Source: DASULK01 sp036381835
GTDB lineage: Bacteria; Actinomycetota; Actinomycetes; Mycobacteriales; Micromonosporaceae
Direction of reading: 5' to 3'
Length of the DNA: 11,668 bases
Assembly: GCA_036381835.1 (NCBI GenBank)
Contig: DASVCA010000133.1
Coordinates: 1-11,668, forward strand
The position numbers and the translations under genes were made by a program. How positions within the stretch are numbered: the stretch's first letter is position 1; each line of letters begins with the position of its first letter. The notes under the pieces are model-generated. The model saw only the letters and a list, made by a program, of their open reading frames with translations. It searched no databases and had not been told where the DNA came from. Below, piece by piece: positions 1 to 6,171 of this stretch.

Positions 1-48
1 CGGCCCGGTCAGGTGCGCCAGCTCGGGTGGGAGCTCGTCATCCGGCAC
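1..48 (-). CDS. DUF721/DciA-like protein, 5' end only (partial)
   Basis: Only the first 16 codons are inside the window. A GTG at 48-46 opens a frame reading MPDDELPPELAHLTGP with no stop up to the window edge. A GAGG stands 6 nt before this GTG, so the start has a good ribosome binding site. The frame overlaps the end of recF by 11 nt, which suggests translational coupling. In actinomycetes the gene after recF is usually a small DUF721 protein, related to the DciA helicase-loading proteins, followed by gyrB; the PPELA start fits that. An ATG at 41-39, overlapping the recF stop, gives only 10 codons before a TGA and is not the gene. The identity is inferred from position and a very short stretch of protein. 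Confidence 0.6.
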   Translation of the reverse strand, partial: MPDDELPPELAHLTGP

Positions 49-1168
49 GCCGCACCTCGCCCTCGGACACGTCGAAACGCGCGCCGCGCAGGGCCGCCGG
101 CACGTCGTCGGGAACGGCGCAGGTGACCAGCAGCTGACTGGCACCGCCGACCAGTTGGGCCAACCGTTCGCGGCGCCCGACGTCGAGCTCGGCGAAGACG
201 TCGTCGAGGACCAGCACCGGCTCGATCCCGTCGGCCCGCAGCAGCTCGTACGCGGCCAACCGCAGGGCCAGCGCGAACGACCAGGATTCGCCGTGGCTGG
301 CATACCCCTTGGCAGGCAGCGGACCGAGCTGCAGGGCCAAATCGTCGCGATGCGGGCCGACCAGCGTCACCCCCCGTTCCACCTCGGCCGGGCGAGCCTC
401 GGCGAGCGCCTCGGCCAGCGCAGCTTCGAGCTGGGACCGGTCGGCCGCCGGGTCGGGGACGGTCACCGACGGCCGGTAGCCGATGCCGGCGGCCACCCGG
501 CCCCCGGACACCGCGTCGTACGCCTTGGCCACGTGCGGGGCCAGCGCCGAGACCAGTGCCAGTCGGCCCGCGAGCAGTTCCGCGCCGTGCCGCGCGAGGT
601 GAGCGTCCCACACGTCGAGCGTGGCGAGGTCGCCGCGCCCGCTGCCCGCCCGCCGGGCGAGGTAGGCGGTGCGCAGCAGGGCGTTGCGTTGTTTGACGAC
701 CCGTTCGTAATCCGCGCGGACCCCGGCGAAGCGGGGCATCCGGGTGATCAGCAGGTTGTCGAGGAAGCTGCGACGATGGGCCGGGTCGCCGCGTACCAGT
801 TCCAGATCTTCGGGTGCGAACAGGACGAGCCGCAGCGCGCCGATCACGTCGCGTGCCCGGCGAACCGGGGACCTGCCGAGGCGGGCGCGGTTGGCCCGCC
901 CGGGGACGATCTCCAGTTCGACCAGCAGCTCGCGGTCGTCCTGCACGATCGCGCAGCGGATCACCGCGGATCCGGCGCCGAGCCGGACGAGCGGGGCGTC
1001 GGTGGCGACCCGGTGGCTGCTCAGCGTGGCGACGTAGCCCAGCGCCTCGACGAGGTTGGTCTTGCCCACCCCGTTCGGGCCGACGAGCACGTTGGCACCC
1101 GGTTCGAACTCCACCTCCATCCGCTCGTAGGAGCGGAAGTCGACCAGTTCCAGCCGGCGGACATGCAT
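38..1168 (-). CDS. recF: DNA replication and repair protein RecF
   Basis: A 376-residue RecF, the usual family length. RecF is a cytoplasmic SMC/ABC-type ATPase that, with RecO and RecR, helps load RecA at gaps and stalled forks. The N-terminus MHVRRLELVDFRSYERM is typical of RecF and fixes the ATG at 1168-1166. The Walker A motif GPNGVGKT is at residues 30-37. Near the C-terminus are an ABC-signature-like segment (SHGESWSFALALRLAAYELL) and a Walker B motif (VLVLDDVFAELD). The frame stays open upstream through gnd, but that part is a shadow of gnd. The ribosome binding site is weak (GGGA about 8 nt upstream). The gene lies 17 nt after gnd and overlaps the next gene by 11 nt, so it is probably co-transcribed with and translationally coupled to its neighbours. 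Confidence 0.96.
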   Translation of the reverse strand: MHVRRLELVDFRSYERMEVEFEPGANVLVGPNGVGKTNLVEALGYVATLSSHRVATDAPLVRLGAGSAVIRCAIVQDDRELLVELEIVPGRANRARLGRSPVRRARDVIGALRLVLFAPEDLELVRGDPAHRRSFLDNLLITRMPRFAGVRADYERVVKQRNALLRTAYLARRAGSGRGDLATLDVWDAHLARHGAELLAGRLALVSALAPHVAKAYDAVSGGRVAAGIGYRPSVTVPDPAADRSQLEAALAEALAEARPAEVERGVTLVGPHRDDLALQLGPLPAKGYASHGESWSFALALRLAAYELLRADGIEPVLVLDDVFAELDVGRRERLAQLVGGASQLLVTCAVPDDVPAALRGARFDVSEGEVRRAG

Positions 1169-1185
1169 GGGAACGTCCCGAACGG

Positions 1186-2058
1186 TCAGCGCTGGTAAAC
1201 CGCGTGCCCGCCGAACTGTCGGCGCAGCGCGGCCACCGCCTTCATCGCCGGCGACTCGTCCTGGCGGGAGGCGAACCGGGCGAAGAGCGCGGCCGAGATC
1301 ACGTTCAGCGGTACGGCGAGCCGGACGGCCTCGTCGACGGTCCATCGACCCTCGCCGGTGTCTTCCACATAGGCGCGCAGGCGTTCCAAGGCCGGGTCCT
1401 CGTCCAGCGCCTGGTCCAGCAGATCGAGCAGCCAGGATCGGATCACCGTGCCGGAACGCCAGGATTTGACCACCCCCGGCACGTCGGTCACCAGCTGCGA
1501 CCTGGTCAGCAGCTCGTAGCCCTCGGCGTAGGCCTGCATCAGACCGTACTCGATGCCGTTGTGGATCATCTTGGCGTAGTGGCCCGCACCGACCGGTCCC
1601 GCGTGCACGAACCCGAACTCGCCGGGCGGCTTGAGCGCCTCGAAGATCGGCATCAGCCGGCGTACGTACTCGGCCGAGCCACCGACCATCAACGCGTAGC
1701 CGTTCTCCCGCCCCCAGACACCGCCGGAGACGCCGACGTCGAGGTAGCCGATCCCCCGTTGCCCGAGCCGTTCGGCTCGGGGTGCGTCGTCGGTGTACCG
1801 GGAGTTGCCGCCGTCGATGATGAGGTCCCCGGGGGTGAGCACCTCGGCGACGCTGTCGATCGTGGCATCGGTGACCTGCGCCGGGACCATCAGCCACACG
1901 GCCCGCGGTACGGCGAGGCGGTCGGCGAGTTCGGCCAGGCTCGCCACATCGCTGGCCTGCGGGTTCCGGTCGTAGCCGATGACCTCGTGACCGGCGGCAC
2001 GCAGCCGCTCTCGCATGTTCCCGCCCATGCGGCCGAGGCCGACGATGCCGAGCTGCAT
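1186..2058 (-). CDS. gnd: 6-phosphogluconate dehydrogenase, decarboxylating, short (GndA) type
   Basis: A 290-residue enzyme expected to convert 6-phosphogluconate to ribulose 5-phosphate and CO2 in the cytoplasm (pentose phosphate pathway). The Rossmann motif GLGRMG is at residues 7-12, DGGNS at 82-86, SGGVWG at 111-116 and the catalytic-helix segment KMIHNGIEYG at 163-172. The length matches the short class (about 300 residues) rather than the 470-residue NADP enzymes. After the second strand the sequence is GYDRNP; Asp30 stands where NADP-type enzymes carry an Asn in an NR motif, which suggests NAD preference (inference). The ATG at 2058 is preceded by AAGGGGGG, 7 nt away. A metabolic gene between dnaN and recF looks out of place but is a known arrangement in actinomycetes. 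dnaN lies 25 nt upstream and recF 17 nt downstream. Confidence 0.92.
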   Translation of the reverse strand: MQLGIVGLGRMGGNMRERLRAAGHEVIGYDRNPQASDVASLAELADRLAVPRAVWLMVPAQVTDATIDSVAEVLTPGDLIIDGGNSRYTDDAPRAERLGQRGIGYLDVGVSGGVWGRENGYALMVGGSAEYVRRLMPIFEALKPPGEFGFVHAGPVGAGHYAKMIHNGIEYGLMQAYAEGYELLTRSQLVTDVPGVVKSWRSGTVIRSWLLDLLDQALDEDPALERLRAYVEDTGEGRWTVDEAVRLAVPLNVISAALFARFASRQDESPAMKAVAALRRQFGGHAVYQR

Positions 2059-2083
2059 GCGGCGTCCCCCCTTGCGTCGAACC

Positions 2084-3217
2084 TCACCGGTTGACCCGGA
2101 TCGGCATGATCAGGTAGCGATAGCCGGGCAGGATCTCGTCGTCATCACCGGCGGGCAGGATCACCGCGGGCTTGAACGGGTCGACGAAACGCAGCACCGC
2201 CTGGGGTGCGTTGAGGTGCTGCAGGCCGTCGATCAGGTACTGGGGGTTGAACCCGATGGTCAGCGGTTCCCCGCTGAACTGCGCGTCCATGGCCTCGCTG
2301 GCCCGAGCCTCCTCGGTGCCACCGGCCTCGACCACCAGGCCGTCCACGTTGAAGTTCAGCAGCACGGGAGTGGTGCGTTCGGCGACCAGGGAGACTCGCC
2401 GCACCACTTCGACGAGCGAGGAGACCGACACCCGTGCCTCCGCGTTGTGGCTGGCGGGGAAGAGCGAACGCACCGGTGGATAGTTAGTGCCGTCGATCAG
2501 CCGGCTGGTGGTGCGCCGAGTCCCGCTGGCGAACCCGATCATGCCCTCACCCATGCCGCTCTGCGACAGAGCGAGCGTCACATCCCCGCCGAGCGGTCCG
2601 AGAGTCTTCGCGGTGTCGTGCAGGGAGCGCGCCGGGACCAGGGCGTTGAGGCTCACGTCGGGGTCGTCCGGCCGCCATTCGATCTCCCGCATGGCGAGGC
2701 GGTAGCGGTCGGTGGCGAGCATCGCCAACGTGGTTCCTTCGATCTCGAGGCGAACCCCGGTCATCATCGGCAGCGTCTCGTCACGTCCGGCGGCGACGGC
2801 GACCTGGGCGACAGCGGCGGCGAACGTCGCCGCGTCCACCTTCCCGGCGCTGCTCGGCATCTCCGGCAAGGTCGGGTAGTCCTCGACCGGCATGGTCGGC
2901 AGGGTGAAGCGGCCGCTGCCGCAGACCAGTTCGAGGTGCGCGCCGACCGCGGCGATGTCGACCGGCTTGGCCGGCAGCGCCTTGGTGATCTCCGCGAGGA
3001 GTCGACCGGAGACCAGCGCCGCACCGTCCGCGTCACCCTGGACCTCCACGCCTACCTGACTGGAGACCTCGTAGTCGAAGCTCGAGATCTGCAGGGTGCC
3101 GTTGCTCATGCGCAGCAGGACGCCAGCGAGAACCGGCACCGAGGGTCGACTGGGCAGGCTCTTGGCCGTCCATGTCACGGCGTCGGCGAGCGCGTCGCGC
3201 TCTACCCGGAACTTCAT
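2084..3217 (-). CDS. dnaN: DNA polymerase III sliding clamp, beta subunit
   Basis: A 377-residue protein with the length and the N- and C-terminal hallmarks of the bacterial beta clamp, the ring-shaped dimer that tethers DNA polymerase III to DNA. It begins MKFRVERDALADAVTW and ends YLIMPIRVNR, both characteristic of the family. Three clamp folds of about 120 residues are expected. The frame extends 26 codons further upstream, but the ATG at 3217 is chosen because GGAGG lies 7 nt before it and the protein then aligns with known clamps. The gene is the first of the leftward operon dnaN-gnd-recF and sits directly beside oriC. Its leader, 3218 to about 3408, is GC-rich and shows no convincing -35/-10 pair; the more AT-rich DNA at 3409-3450 is the only likely-looking promoter zone, and it coincides with the proposed unwinding region. 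Confidence 0.97.
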   Translation of the reverse strand: MKFRVERDALADAVTWTAKSLPSRPSVPVLAGVLLRMSNGTLQISSFDYEVSSQVGVEVQGDADGAALVSGRLLAEITKALPAKPVDIAAVGAHLELVCGSGRFTLPTMPVEDYPTLPEMPSSAGKVDAATFAAAVAQVAVAAGRDETLPMMTGVRLEIEGTTLAMLATDRYRLAMREIEWRPDDPDVSLNALVPARSLHDTAKTLGPLGGDVTLALSQSGMGEGMIGFASGTRRTTSRLIDGTNYPPVRSLFPASHNAEARVSVSSLVEVVRRVSLVAERTTPVLLNFNVDGLVVEAGGTEEARASEAMDAQFSGEPLTIGFNPQYLIDGLQHLNAPQAVLRFVDPFKPAVILPAGDDDEILPGYRYLIMPIRVNR

Positions 3218-3408
3218 GTGATGCCTCCGCTCGACGTCTAACTGTCTCACACCGGCTGGTGCCAACCGGTCGGCCGAAACTGAGCGGCCCCCCATCGCAC
3301 CTTACGGCCGGGGCGGCCCGGTCGCGAGCCCAGCCCCGGCGCTCGGTCCGTCCGGCTGCGGTCGGCAACCGGGCCGGTCGGCACCGGTCCCCACAATCCC
3401 CAACGCCG

Positions 3409-3456
3409 ATGATTGGTTTTCGTTTTTCTTAGAGATAAATCTCGTCGTAGTAGTAG
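3409..3456. other. Candidate DNA unwinding element with DnaA-trio-like triplets
   Basis: This is the most AT-rich stretch of oriC. It contains T-runs at 3417-3430 and a small inverted repeat, GAGAT-aa-ATCTC, at 3432-3443. It ends in the triplets TCG-TCG-TAG-TAG-TAG on the plus strand (3442-3456). After a 13-nt spacer comes an exact DnaA box at 3470-3478 on the minus strand. Read on the minus strand the order is DnaA box, spacer, CTA triplets, AT-rich DNA. That is the order and polarity of the basal unwinding system of Bacillus subtilis, in which DnaA-trios (3'-GAT-5') follow a box. The function is inferred from this layout. Confidence 0.6.
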
Positions 3457-3469
3457 GTGCTGTGCAAAC

Positions 3470-3478
3470 TGTGGATAA
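3470..3478 (-). promoter_or_regulatory. DnaA box, exact TTATCCACA, next to the unwinding region
   Basis: A perfect strong box, the closest to dnaN and the only exact one on the AT-rich side. It is oriented so that DnaA spreading from it would run toward the TAG triplets at 3448-3456. Confidence 0.9.
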
Positions 3479-3553
3479 CTCGCGTTTGCGCAGCTCACGG
3501 CCGTTGCATTGGGGTGGAGAACCTGTGGACCGAGCCGGGGATAACCGGGGGGT

Positions 3554-3562
3554 TTGTCCACA
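3554..3562 (+). promoter_or_regulatory. DnaA box, exact TTGTCCACA
   Basis: A perfect actinobacterial box. It leads a same-strand run with three one-mismatch boxes at 3583, 3593 and 3604; the last three are spaced 10 and 11 bp apart, about one helical turn, so DnaA bound there would lie on one face of the DNA. Confidence 0.9.
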
Positions 3563-3691
3563 GCCCGCCGGTTCGGCACCGGTTGTCCACCGTCGTCCAC
3601 AGCCTGTCCACAGGTTCTCCACCGGGTTCATCCCCAGGGCTGGGGACAGCCGGCACCGGCACGTGAGCCGTTGTCCCCAGGTTTCTCAACA

Positions 3692-3727
3692 GCTTGTCCA
3701 CAGCTCCCGCGGGAGCTGTGGACAAGC
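3692..3727. repeat. 36-bp perfect palindrome made of two opposed DnaA boxes
   Basis: Every base from 3692 to 3709 pairs with its mirror position from 3727 to 3710; pairing fails at 3691/3728. Each arm contains an exact box: TTGTCCACA at 3694-3702 (plus) and its complement at 3717-3725 (minus). The boxes are joined by AGCTCCCGCGGGAGCT-type sequence centred on CCGCGG. It lies in the middle of the oriC box array, and each strand could form a stable hairpin when single-stranded. Confidence 0.97.
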
Positions 3728-3768
3728 GGGAGGTAATCCCCAACCTGTCCACAGAATGTCCCCAGGGT

Positions 3769-3777
3769 TTATCCACA
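3769..3777 (+). promoter_or_regulatory. DnaA box, exact TTATCCACA
   Basis: A perfect box. With the partial box that follows (3781-3789) it makes an inverted repeat: ATCCACAG at 3771-3778, one base, then CTGTGGAT at 3780-3787. Confidence 0.9.
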
Positions 3778-3822
3778 GGCTGTGGATTCTGTGGGTGTGC
3801 GGAGGCACCGGGTGGACGCGGC

Positions 3823-3831
3823 TGTGGACAA
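3823..3831 (-). promoter_or_regulatory. DnaA box, exact TTGTCCACA, next to the dnaA stop
   Basis: A perfect box at the dnaA-proximal edge of the array. It ends only 12 bp from the last base of the dnaA coding region, so dnaA transcription must run into the origin unless it is stopped within the box array. Confidence 0.88.
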
Positions 3832-3843
3832 CGGGACCGGGTG

Positions 3844-5460
3844 TCAGGAGTTCTGCTTGATCCGGTTGGTCAGCTCGGCGATCTGGTTGTAGAGCGAGCG
3901 CCGCTCCGCCATCTGCTGCCGGATCTTCCGGTCGGAGTGCATCACCGTCGTGTGATCGCGTCCGCCGAACGCCTGCCCGATCCGGGGCAGCGACAGGTCG
4001 GTGAGTTCGCGACACAGGTACATGGCGACCTGGCGGGCGTTGACGAGCACCCGGGACCGGGAGTGGCCGCGCAGGTCCTCGACGCTCACTCCGAAGTAGT
4101 CGGCGGTGGTGGCCATGATCTGCTCCGCCGTGATGTCCGGTCCGGTGCCGTCGGGGATGAAGTCGCGCAGCACCTCCTCGGCGAGCGCCAGATCGACCGG
4201 GGACCGGGTGAGCGAGGCGAAGGCGGTCACCCGGATCAGCGCGCCTTCCAGTTCGCGGATCGAGTTGGCGATGCGCGAGGCGATGAACTCCAGCACGTCC
4301 GGGGGCGCGTACAGGCGTTCCTGGGCCGCCTTCTTCTGCAGGATCGCGATCCGCGTCTCAAGATCGGGCGGCTGGATGTCGGCGAGCAGCCCCCACTCGA
4401 ACCGGGTACGCAGTCGATCCTCCAGCCCGCCCAACTGCTTCGGCGACCGATCCGAGGTGATCACGATCTGCTTGTTGGCGTTGTGCAGGGTGTTGAAGGT
4501 GTGGAAGAACTCCTCCTGCGTCTGTTCCCGGCTCTCCAGGAACTGGATGTCGTCGATGAGCAGGATGTCCACGTCACGGTAGCGACGTTGGAAGGCGCTG
4601 GTCTTGTCGTCGCGCAGCGAGTTGATGAACTCGTTGGTGAACTCTTCCGTCGACACGTACCGGACGGATCGAGCGTGCCCCAGGGTGGTGGCGTAGTGGC
4701 CGATCGCGTGCAGCAGGTGGGTCTTGCCCAGCCCGGAACTGCCGTAGATGAACAGCGGGTTGTACGCCTTGGCCGGCGACTCGGCGACGGCGACGGCGGC
4801 GGCGTGGGCGAACCGGTTGGACGAGCCGATGACGAAGGTTTCGAAGGTGTACTTCGGGTTCAGCCGATTACCGCCGGTCTCCGGTCCCCGCCGCTCGCCG
4901 CGCGGGTCGAGCAGCCCGCCGGAATAGCGCGCGTCCGCCGGTAGTGAGGGGTAGTCGGGACCGAACTGGCCACCGCGGGCACGACGGTCCGGCTGCGTCG
5001 GAACCGCCTGCGCCGAGTCGGGGTACGGAGGGGCGAACAGCGCGTCCTGGGTCGGCTTCGCCCGTGCGGTGCTCGCCGGTGGGCGCAAGACCTCTGAGTG
5101 GTCCTGCGGCTCGGACCGGCGGGAAGGTTCGCCTTCCTGCTCCCCGCCGGTCAGTCGGCCGTCGGTGCCGCCGGCGTATCGTGCGGCGTCGCCGATTCCG
5201 CCCTCCACCTGACGGACGGTCACCGCGACCTGAATCGGTCGACCCAGTCGGCGCGACAAGGCGTCGGTTATGGCCGGCCGGAGCCGGGACTCGATCACAT
5301 CGCGGGTGAAGGCGTCCGGAACGGACAGCAGAGCGGTGTCCTCGACGATCGCCCGCAGCTGGGTGAGTCGCAGGTAGGCGCGTTGCTGAGCCGAGATGTC
5401 ATCGGCCAGGTCCTCGGTCGCCGCGGTCCAAACCGCGCCCAGGTCGACCGCTTCGGCCAC
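3844..5460 (-). CDS. dnaA: Chromosomal replication initiator protein DnaA
   Basis: A 538-residue DnaA, the initiator ATPase that binds DnaA boxes, melts oriC and recruits the helicase. Domain I is about residues 1-85. Domain II is a long Gly/Pro/charged linker, roughly 86-200, which makes the protein longer than the 450-470 residues common outside actinomycetes. Domain III is AAA+, with Walker A GSSGLGKT at 240-247 and Walker B LLIDDIQF at 300-307. The domain IV helix-turn-helix carries the DnaA signature GGRDHTTVMH at 499-508. The start is GTG at 5460-5458; the frame upstream is open to a TAA at 5535-5533 but contains no start codon. A GGGGG tract lies about 10 nt before the GTG. Two DnaA boxes upstream (5589-5608) suggest autoregulation. 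The gene reads toward oriC, and its stop lies 12 bp from a DnaA box. Confidence 0.98.
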   Translation of the reverse strand: MAEAVDLGAVWTAATEDLADDISAQQRAYLRLTQLRAIVEDTALLSVPDAFTRDVIESRLRPAITDALSRRLGRPIQVAVTVRQVEGGIGDAARYAGGTDGRLTGGEQEGEPSRRSEPQDHSEVLRPPASTARAKPTQDALFAPPYPDSAQAVPTQPDRRARGGQFGPDYPSLPADARYSGGLLDPRGERRGPETGGNRLNPKYTFETFVIGSSNRFAHAAAVAVAESPAKAYNPLFIYGSSGLGKTHLLHAIGHYATTLGHARSVRYVSTEEFTNEFINSLRDDKTSAFQRRYRDVDILLIDDIQFLESREQTQEEFFHTFNTLHNANKQIVITSDRSPKQLGGLEDRLRTRFEWGLLADIQPPDLETRIAILQKKAAQERLYAPPDVLEFIASRIANSIRELEGALIRVTAFASLTRSPVDLALAEEVLRDFIPDGTGPDITAEQIMATTADYFGVSVEDLRGHSRSRVLVNARQVAMYLCRELTDLSLPRIGQAFGGRDHTTVMHSDRKIRQQMAERRSLYNQIAELTNRIKQNS

Positions 5461-5521
5461 CGTCGCGCCACCCCCATCGCCTTCCGCGTCTCCGGCCGCC
5501 GCTGCCCTTCCCCCGCGCCCT

Positions 5522-5565
5522 AGTGCTGGTGCTTAGCACTCCTTTTAGGTGCTGTGCCGGGTGCT
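5522..5565. repeat. GTGCT repeat cluster upstream of dnaA
   Basis: GTGCT occurs at 5523-5527, 5529-5533, 5549-5553 and 5561-5565, and its complement AGCAC at 5535-5539. The inverted pair AGTGCT (5522-5527) and AGCACT (5535-5540) is separated by 7 bp. The cluster lies between the dnaA start and the upstream DnaA boxes, where operators would be expected. The regulator, if any, is unknown. Confidence 0.5.
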
Positions 5566-5588
5566 GTAGCCGGCCGGTTGACCGAATC

Positions 5589-5608
5589 TCATCCACAGGT
5601 TATCCACA
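5589..5608 (+). promoter_or_regulatory. Tandem DnaA boxes upstream of dnaA (probable autoregulatory site)
   Basis: TCATCCACA at 5589-5597 (one mismatch) and an exact TTATCCACA at 5600-5608 lie on the same strand, 11 bp apart, about 130 bp upstream of the dnaA start. DnaA repressing its own promoter through such boxes is known in many bacteria; here it is inferred from position. Confidence 0.85.
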
Positions 5609-5841
5609 GCCTGTGTGCCGACCGATTGTGACTTCCGGTGAGCGGCAATGAAACCCCCTGACGCTGACCGGCAATCGGGCAGGCTAACAGCGCGGTCGGC
5701 GAACCATCAACCGCGCGGCCACCGGCCCTGTTGTCACTATTTGCGAAACTCATCGGCTCAGCCTTGCCGACCGCGCGGAGACCGTTCCCGGGCACGGGAC
5801 CAGGGAGACCCGGCGGCCCGGCCGGTGGTCTTCAGGTGCTC

Positions 5842-5850
5842 TGCTAAAGT
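5842..5850 (+). promoter_or_regulatory. Candidate extended -10 element for the rpmH cluster
   Basis: TGCTAAAGT fits TGN plus TANNNT, the extended -10 pattern of housekeeping sigma factors, and lies about 148 bp before the rpmH start. There is no good -35 hexamer 16-18 bp upstream, which extended -10 promoters can tolerate. It is the best candidate on this strand but remains a guess from sequence. Confidence 0.35.
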
Positions 5851-5997
5851 GGCTTTTTGCTGCTCGCGGTCGGTTCTGGCCACGGAGCCGGGCCCCGCCG
5901 AGCAGCGCGGGTCACCTCCACCGAGGTGGCCGCGTTCCCAGACCACCAGACGACCTCGGCACCGCCGACCGGGGCGTACGGATACGGAGAGCCCGAC

Positions 5998-6135
5998 GTG
6001 AGCAAGCGCACCTACCAGCCGAACAACCGCCGGCGCGCGAAGACCCACGGCTTCCGCCTGCGTATGCGCACCCGAGCCGGTCGCGCCATCATCTCGGCTC
6101 GCCGCGCCAAGGGACGCGTCCGCCTGTCGGCCTGA
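5998..6135 (+). CDS. rpmH: 50S ribosomal protein L34
   Basis: A 45-residue, very basic protein of the large ribosomal subunit. It matches the L34 pattern throughout: KRTYQPNNRRRAKTHGFRLR, then RTRAGRAIISARRAKGRVRLSA. The start is GTG at 5998 with GGAGA 7 nt upstream, giving the expected length of 44-47 residues. It heads the rightward cluster, with rnpA beginning 36 nt later, the near-universal order. The short gap contains a 10-bp palindrome, CCGGGCCCGG (6146-6155). Its position beside dnaA is conserved in most bacteria. Confidence 0.97.
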   Translation: MSKRTYQPNNRRRAKTHGFRLRMRTRAGRAIISARRAKGRVRLSA

Positions 6136-6171
6136 GGCCGGACGGCCGGGCCCGGGGGGTGTTGGACTGTC

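Larger units (their letters stand above)
3218..3843. other. oriC: Chromosome replication origin, oriC
   Basis: The 626-bp dnaN-dnaA spacer holds a dense array of DnaA boxes between 3470 and 3831. Six exactly match TTGTCCACA or TTATCCACA: 3470-3478 (minus), 3554-3562 (plus), 3694-3702 (plus), 3717-3725 (minus), 3769-3777 (plus) and 3823-3831 (minus). Five more differ at one base: 3583-3591, 3593-3601, 3604-3612, 3671-3679 and 3745-3753, all plus. Several two-mismatch sites also occur (for example 3524-3532 and 3781-3789). The dnaN side carries an AT-rich, triplet-bearing stretch (3409-3456). Position, box density and flanking genes make this oriC. The stretch 3218-3408 is GC-rich leader DNA in which I see no boxes. 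Confidence 0.95.
5461..5997. other. dnaA-rpmH divergent intergenic control region
   Basis: The 537 bp between the divergent starts of dnaA and rpmH hold no supportable gene. Contents: the dnaA leader (5461-5520); a patch of GTGCT repeats with the inverted repeat AGTGCT-N7-AGCACT (5522-5565); two DnaA boxes (5589-5608); an AT-richer patch at 5729-5752; and an extended -10-like element, TGCTAAAGT, at 5842-5850 pointing to rpmH. The dnaA promoter itself cannot be placed with confidence from sequence. Confidence 0.7.

Noticed and set aside
155..1198. Long plus-strand open frame opposite recF
   Set aside because: High-GC shadow of recF on the other strand; no family resemblance and no good start.
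2015..3241. 408-codon plus-strand open frame opposite dnaN
   Set aside because: It mirrors dnaN codons throughout and reads as low-complexity His/Arg/Gly-rich protein, typical of antisense shadows.
3379..3659. CGGCACCGG present three times in oriC (3379, 3574, 3651)
   Set aside because: The same 9-mer also occurs elsewhere, for example at 7926-7934, and is expected to recur in DNA this GC-rich.
3694..4944. 416-codon plus-strand open frame opposite dnaA and starting in oriC
   Set aside because: Begins inside the 36-bp palindrome, then runs antisense to dnaA; no recognisable domain.
5533..5541. TTAGCACTC, identical to a CIRCE (HrcA operator) half-site upstream of dnaA
   Set aside because: The partner arm lies on the wrong side (AGTGCT precedes AGCACT, with 7 bp between them), so the CIRCE order TTAGCACTC-N9-GAGTGCTAA is not met. 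Noted only as part of the GTGCT cluster.
6146..6155. Palindrome CCGGGCCCGG between rpmH and rnpA as a terminator
   Set aside because: No loop-forming spacer and no T-run; rpmH and rnpA are normally co-transcribed.
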